From: Sporosarcina ureilytica
GTDB taxonomy: Bacteria > Bacillota > Bacilli > Bacillales_A > Planococcaceae
DNA length: 64,000 bases
NCBI RefSeq assembly: GCF_001753205.1
Contig: NZ_CP017560.1
Span: 3,224,001-3,288,000, forward strand
Reading direction: 5' to 3'
The notes under the pieces are model-generated. The model searched no databases and had not been told where the DNA came from. It saw only the letters and a list, made by a program, of their open reading frames with translations. Below, in pieces: positions 63,728-64,000 of the stretch. Made by a program: the position numbers and the translations under genes. The first letter of the stretch is position 1, and the number at the start of each line of letters is the position of its first letter.

Positions 63728-63779
63728 AAAAAACTTGGTCTCAATCGACATCTGTTTTGTCAATCGAGACCAAGTTTTA
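63728..63779. terminator. bidirectional terminator between ywhB and the ywgA-like gene
   Basis: Stem AAAACTTGGTCTC/GAGACCAAGTTTT with an extra inner pairing. Confidence 0.88.
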
Positions 63780-64000
63780 ATTTGCCGCAAGTCCTTCAAG
63801 GTGATGAATAAAATCAAATGCGGTATTCATCTCTACATCAGAAAACTTTAATTTATTTTTCACGATGTGCACTTTTTCAATTTGCTCTTGTTTCGAAAGA
63901 TGGTCAAAGTATAATAGCGTTGAGACGAGCTCTAGAAAACGTGATGTTTTACTTTGCATTTCTTGAATAAACACTTCTAATGTATTCGATTCTTGCTTTG
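63777..64000 (-). CDS. C-terminal part of a YwgA-like protein (partial, runs off the window)
   Basis: Minus-strand frame open to the window edge with no stop, so at least 73 codons of a longer gene; internal GTG/ATG codons near 63974 should not be taken as its start. Visible sequence includes KTSRFLELVSTLLYFDHLSK and HIVKNKLKFSDVEMN, a helical region that resembles the C-terminus of YwgA-family proteins. The assignment leans on position near ywhB/ywhD. Confidence 0.5.
   Translation of the reverse strand, partial: KQESNTLEVFIQEMQSKTSRFLELVSTLLYFDHLSKQEQIEKVHIVKNKLKFSDVEMNTAFDFIHHLEGLAAN

Overview
The window is a chromosomal segment of a low-GC, endospore-forming Firmicute of the Bacillales. 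The gene order follows the Bacillus subtilis murAA-atp-upp-glyA-ywl-spoIIR-prfA-tdk-rho-glpX-murAB-fba-spo0F-pyrG-rpoE-fadF-argS-pbpG-ywhD region closely. Sporulation genes (spoIIR, spo0F), a fused isobutyryl-CoA mutase and the repeat content suggest a Planococcaceae relative (Sporosarcina/Lysinibacillus-like). That placement is inference. Almost every gene is on the minus strand; only ywjG, the class A PBP and a small tautomerase are on plus. No rRNA, tRNA, prophage, insertion sequence or CRISPR array was seen.

Layout in window coordinates. 0.1-2.1 kb: murA and the small membrane protein YwzB. 2.3-10.03 kb: the atpIBEFHAGDC operon with a strong promoter at 10.0 kb and a structured leader of about 280 nt. 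10.3-12.0 kb: wecB and upp. 12.4-14.5 kb: a LOV-like PAS/GAF/degenerate GGDEF/EAL phosphodiesterase. 14.7-23.6 kb: glyA, ywlG, rpiB, a chemoreceptor, ywlE, mntP-like, ywlC (TsaC/Sua5), spoIIR, prmC and prfA. 23.9-31.5 kb: tdk, rpmE, rho, glpX, murAB, tal, fbaA and spo0F. 31.7-35.1 kb: ywjG, pyrG with a CTP-sensing leader, rpoE and an unannotated 55-aa membrane protein. 35.3-46.5 kb: a fatty/branched-chain acyl-CoA degradation block (icmF, TetR regulator, two acyl-CoA dehydrogenases, 3-hydroxyacyl-CoA dehydrogenase, thiolase, fadF). 47.1-57.8 kb: a riboswitch-controlled corrinoid uptake and salvage operon of 13 genes. 58.3-64 kb: argS-ywiB, pbpG, ywhD, a tautomerase and the end of a ywgA-like gene.

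The parts fit together. The B12 operon imports corrinoids (BtuFC plus a BtuD-CbiZ fusion), removes the lower-ligand arm, rebuilds cobinamide-phosphate (CbiB, threonine-phosphate decarboxylase), activates it (CobU) and joins it to salvaged alpha-ribazole (CblT/CblS, CobS, CobC). PduO adenosylates. The adjacent IcmF is an adenosylcobalamin enzyme and would be a consumer of the product. Two operons have readable attenuators: a cobalamin riboswitch before btuF and a pyrG leader whose transcript starts GGGCUCC.

The most unusual observations are these. (1) Three intergenic arrays of a 21-nt repeat, two of them with the same 21-21-21-19 (82-bp) higher-order rhythm, all lie between a terminator and the next promoter. 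(2) The CTP synthase has Ser in place of the glutaminase nucleophile Cys. (3) A cobyric-acid-synthase-like protein has lost its amidotransferase domain but appears to keep the C-terminal tail. (4) Four intercistronic ~110-nt palindromic repeats have arms that change in a compensatory way, one of them inside the atp operon. (5) Two families of terminal-inverted-repeat (MITE-like) elements are present.
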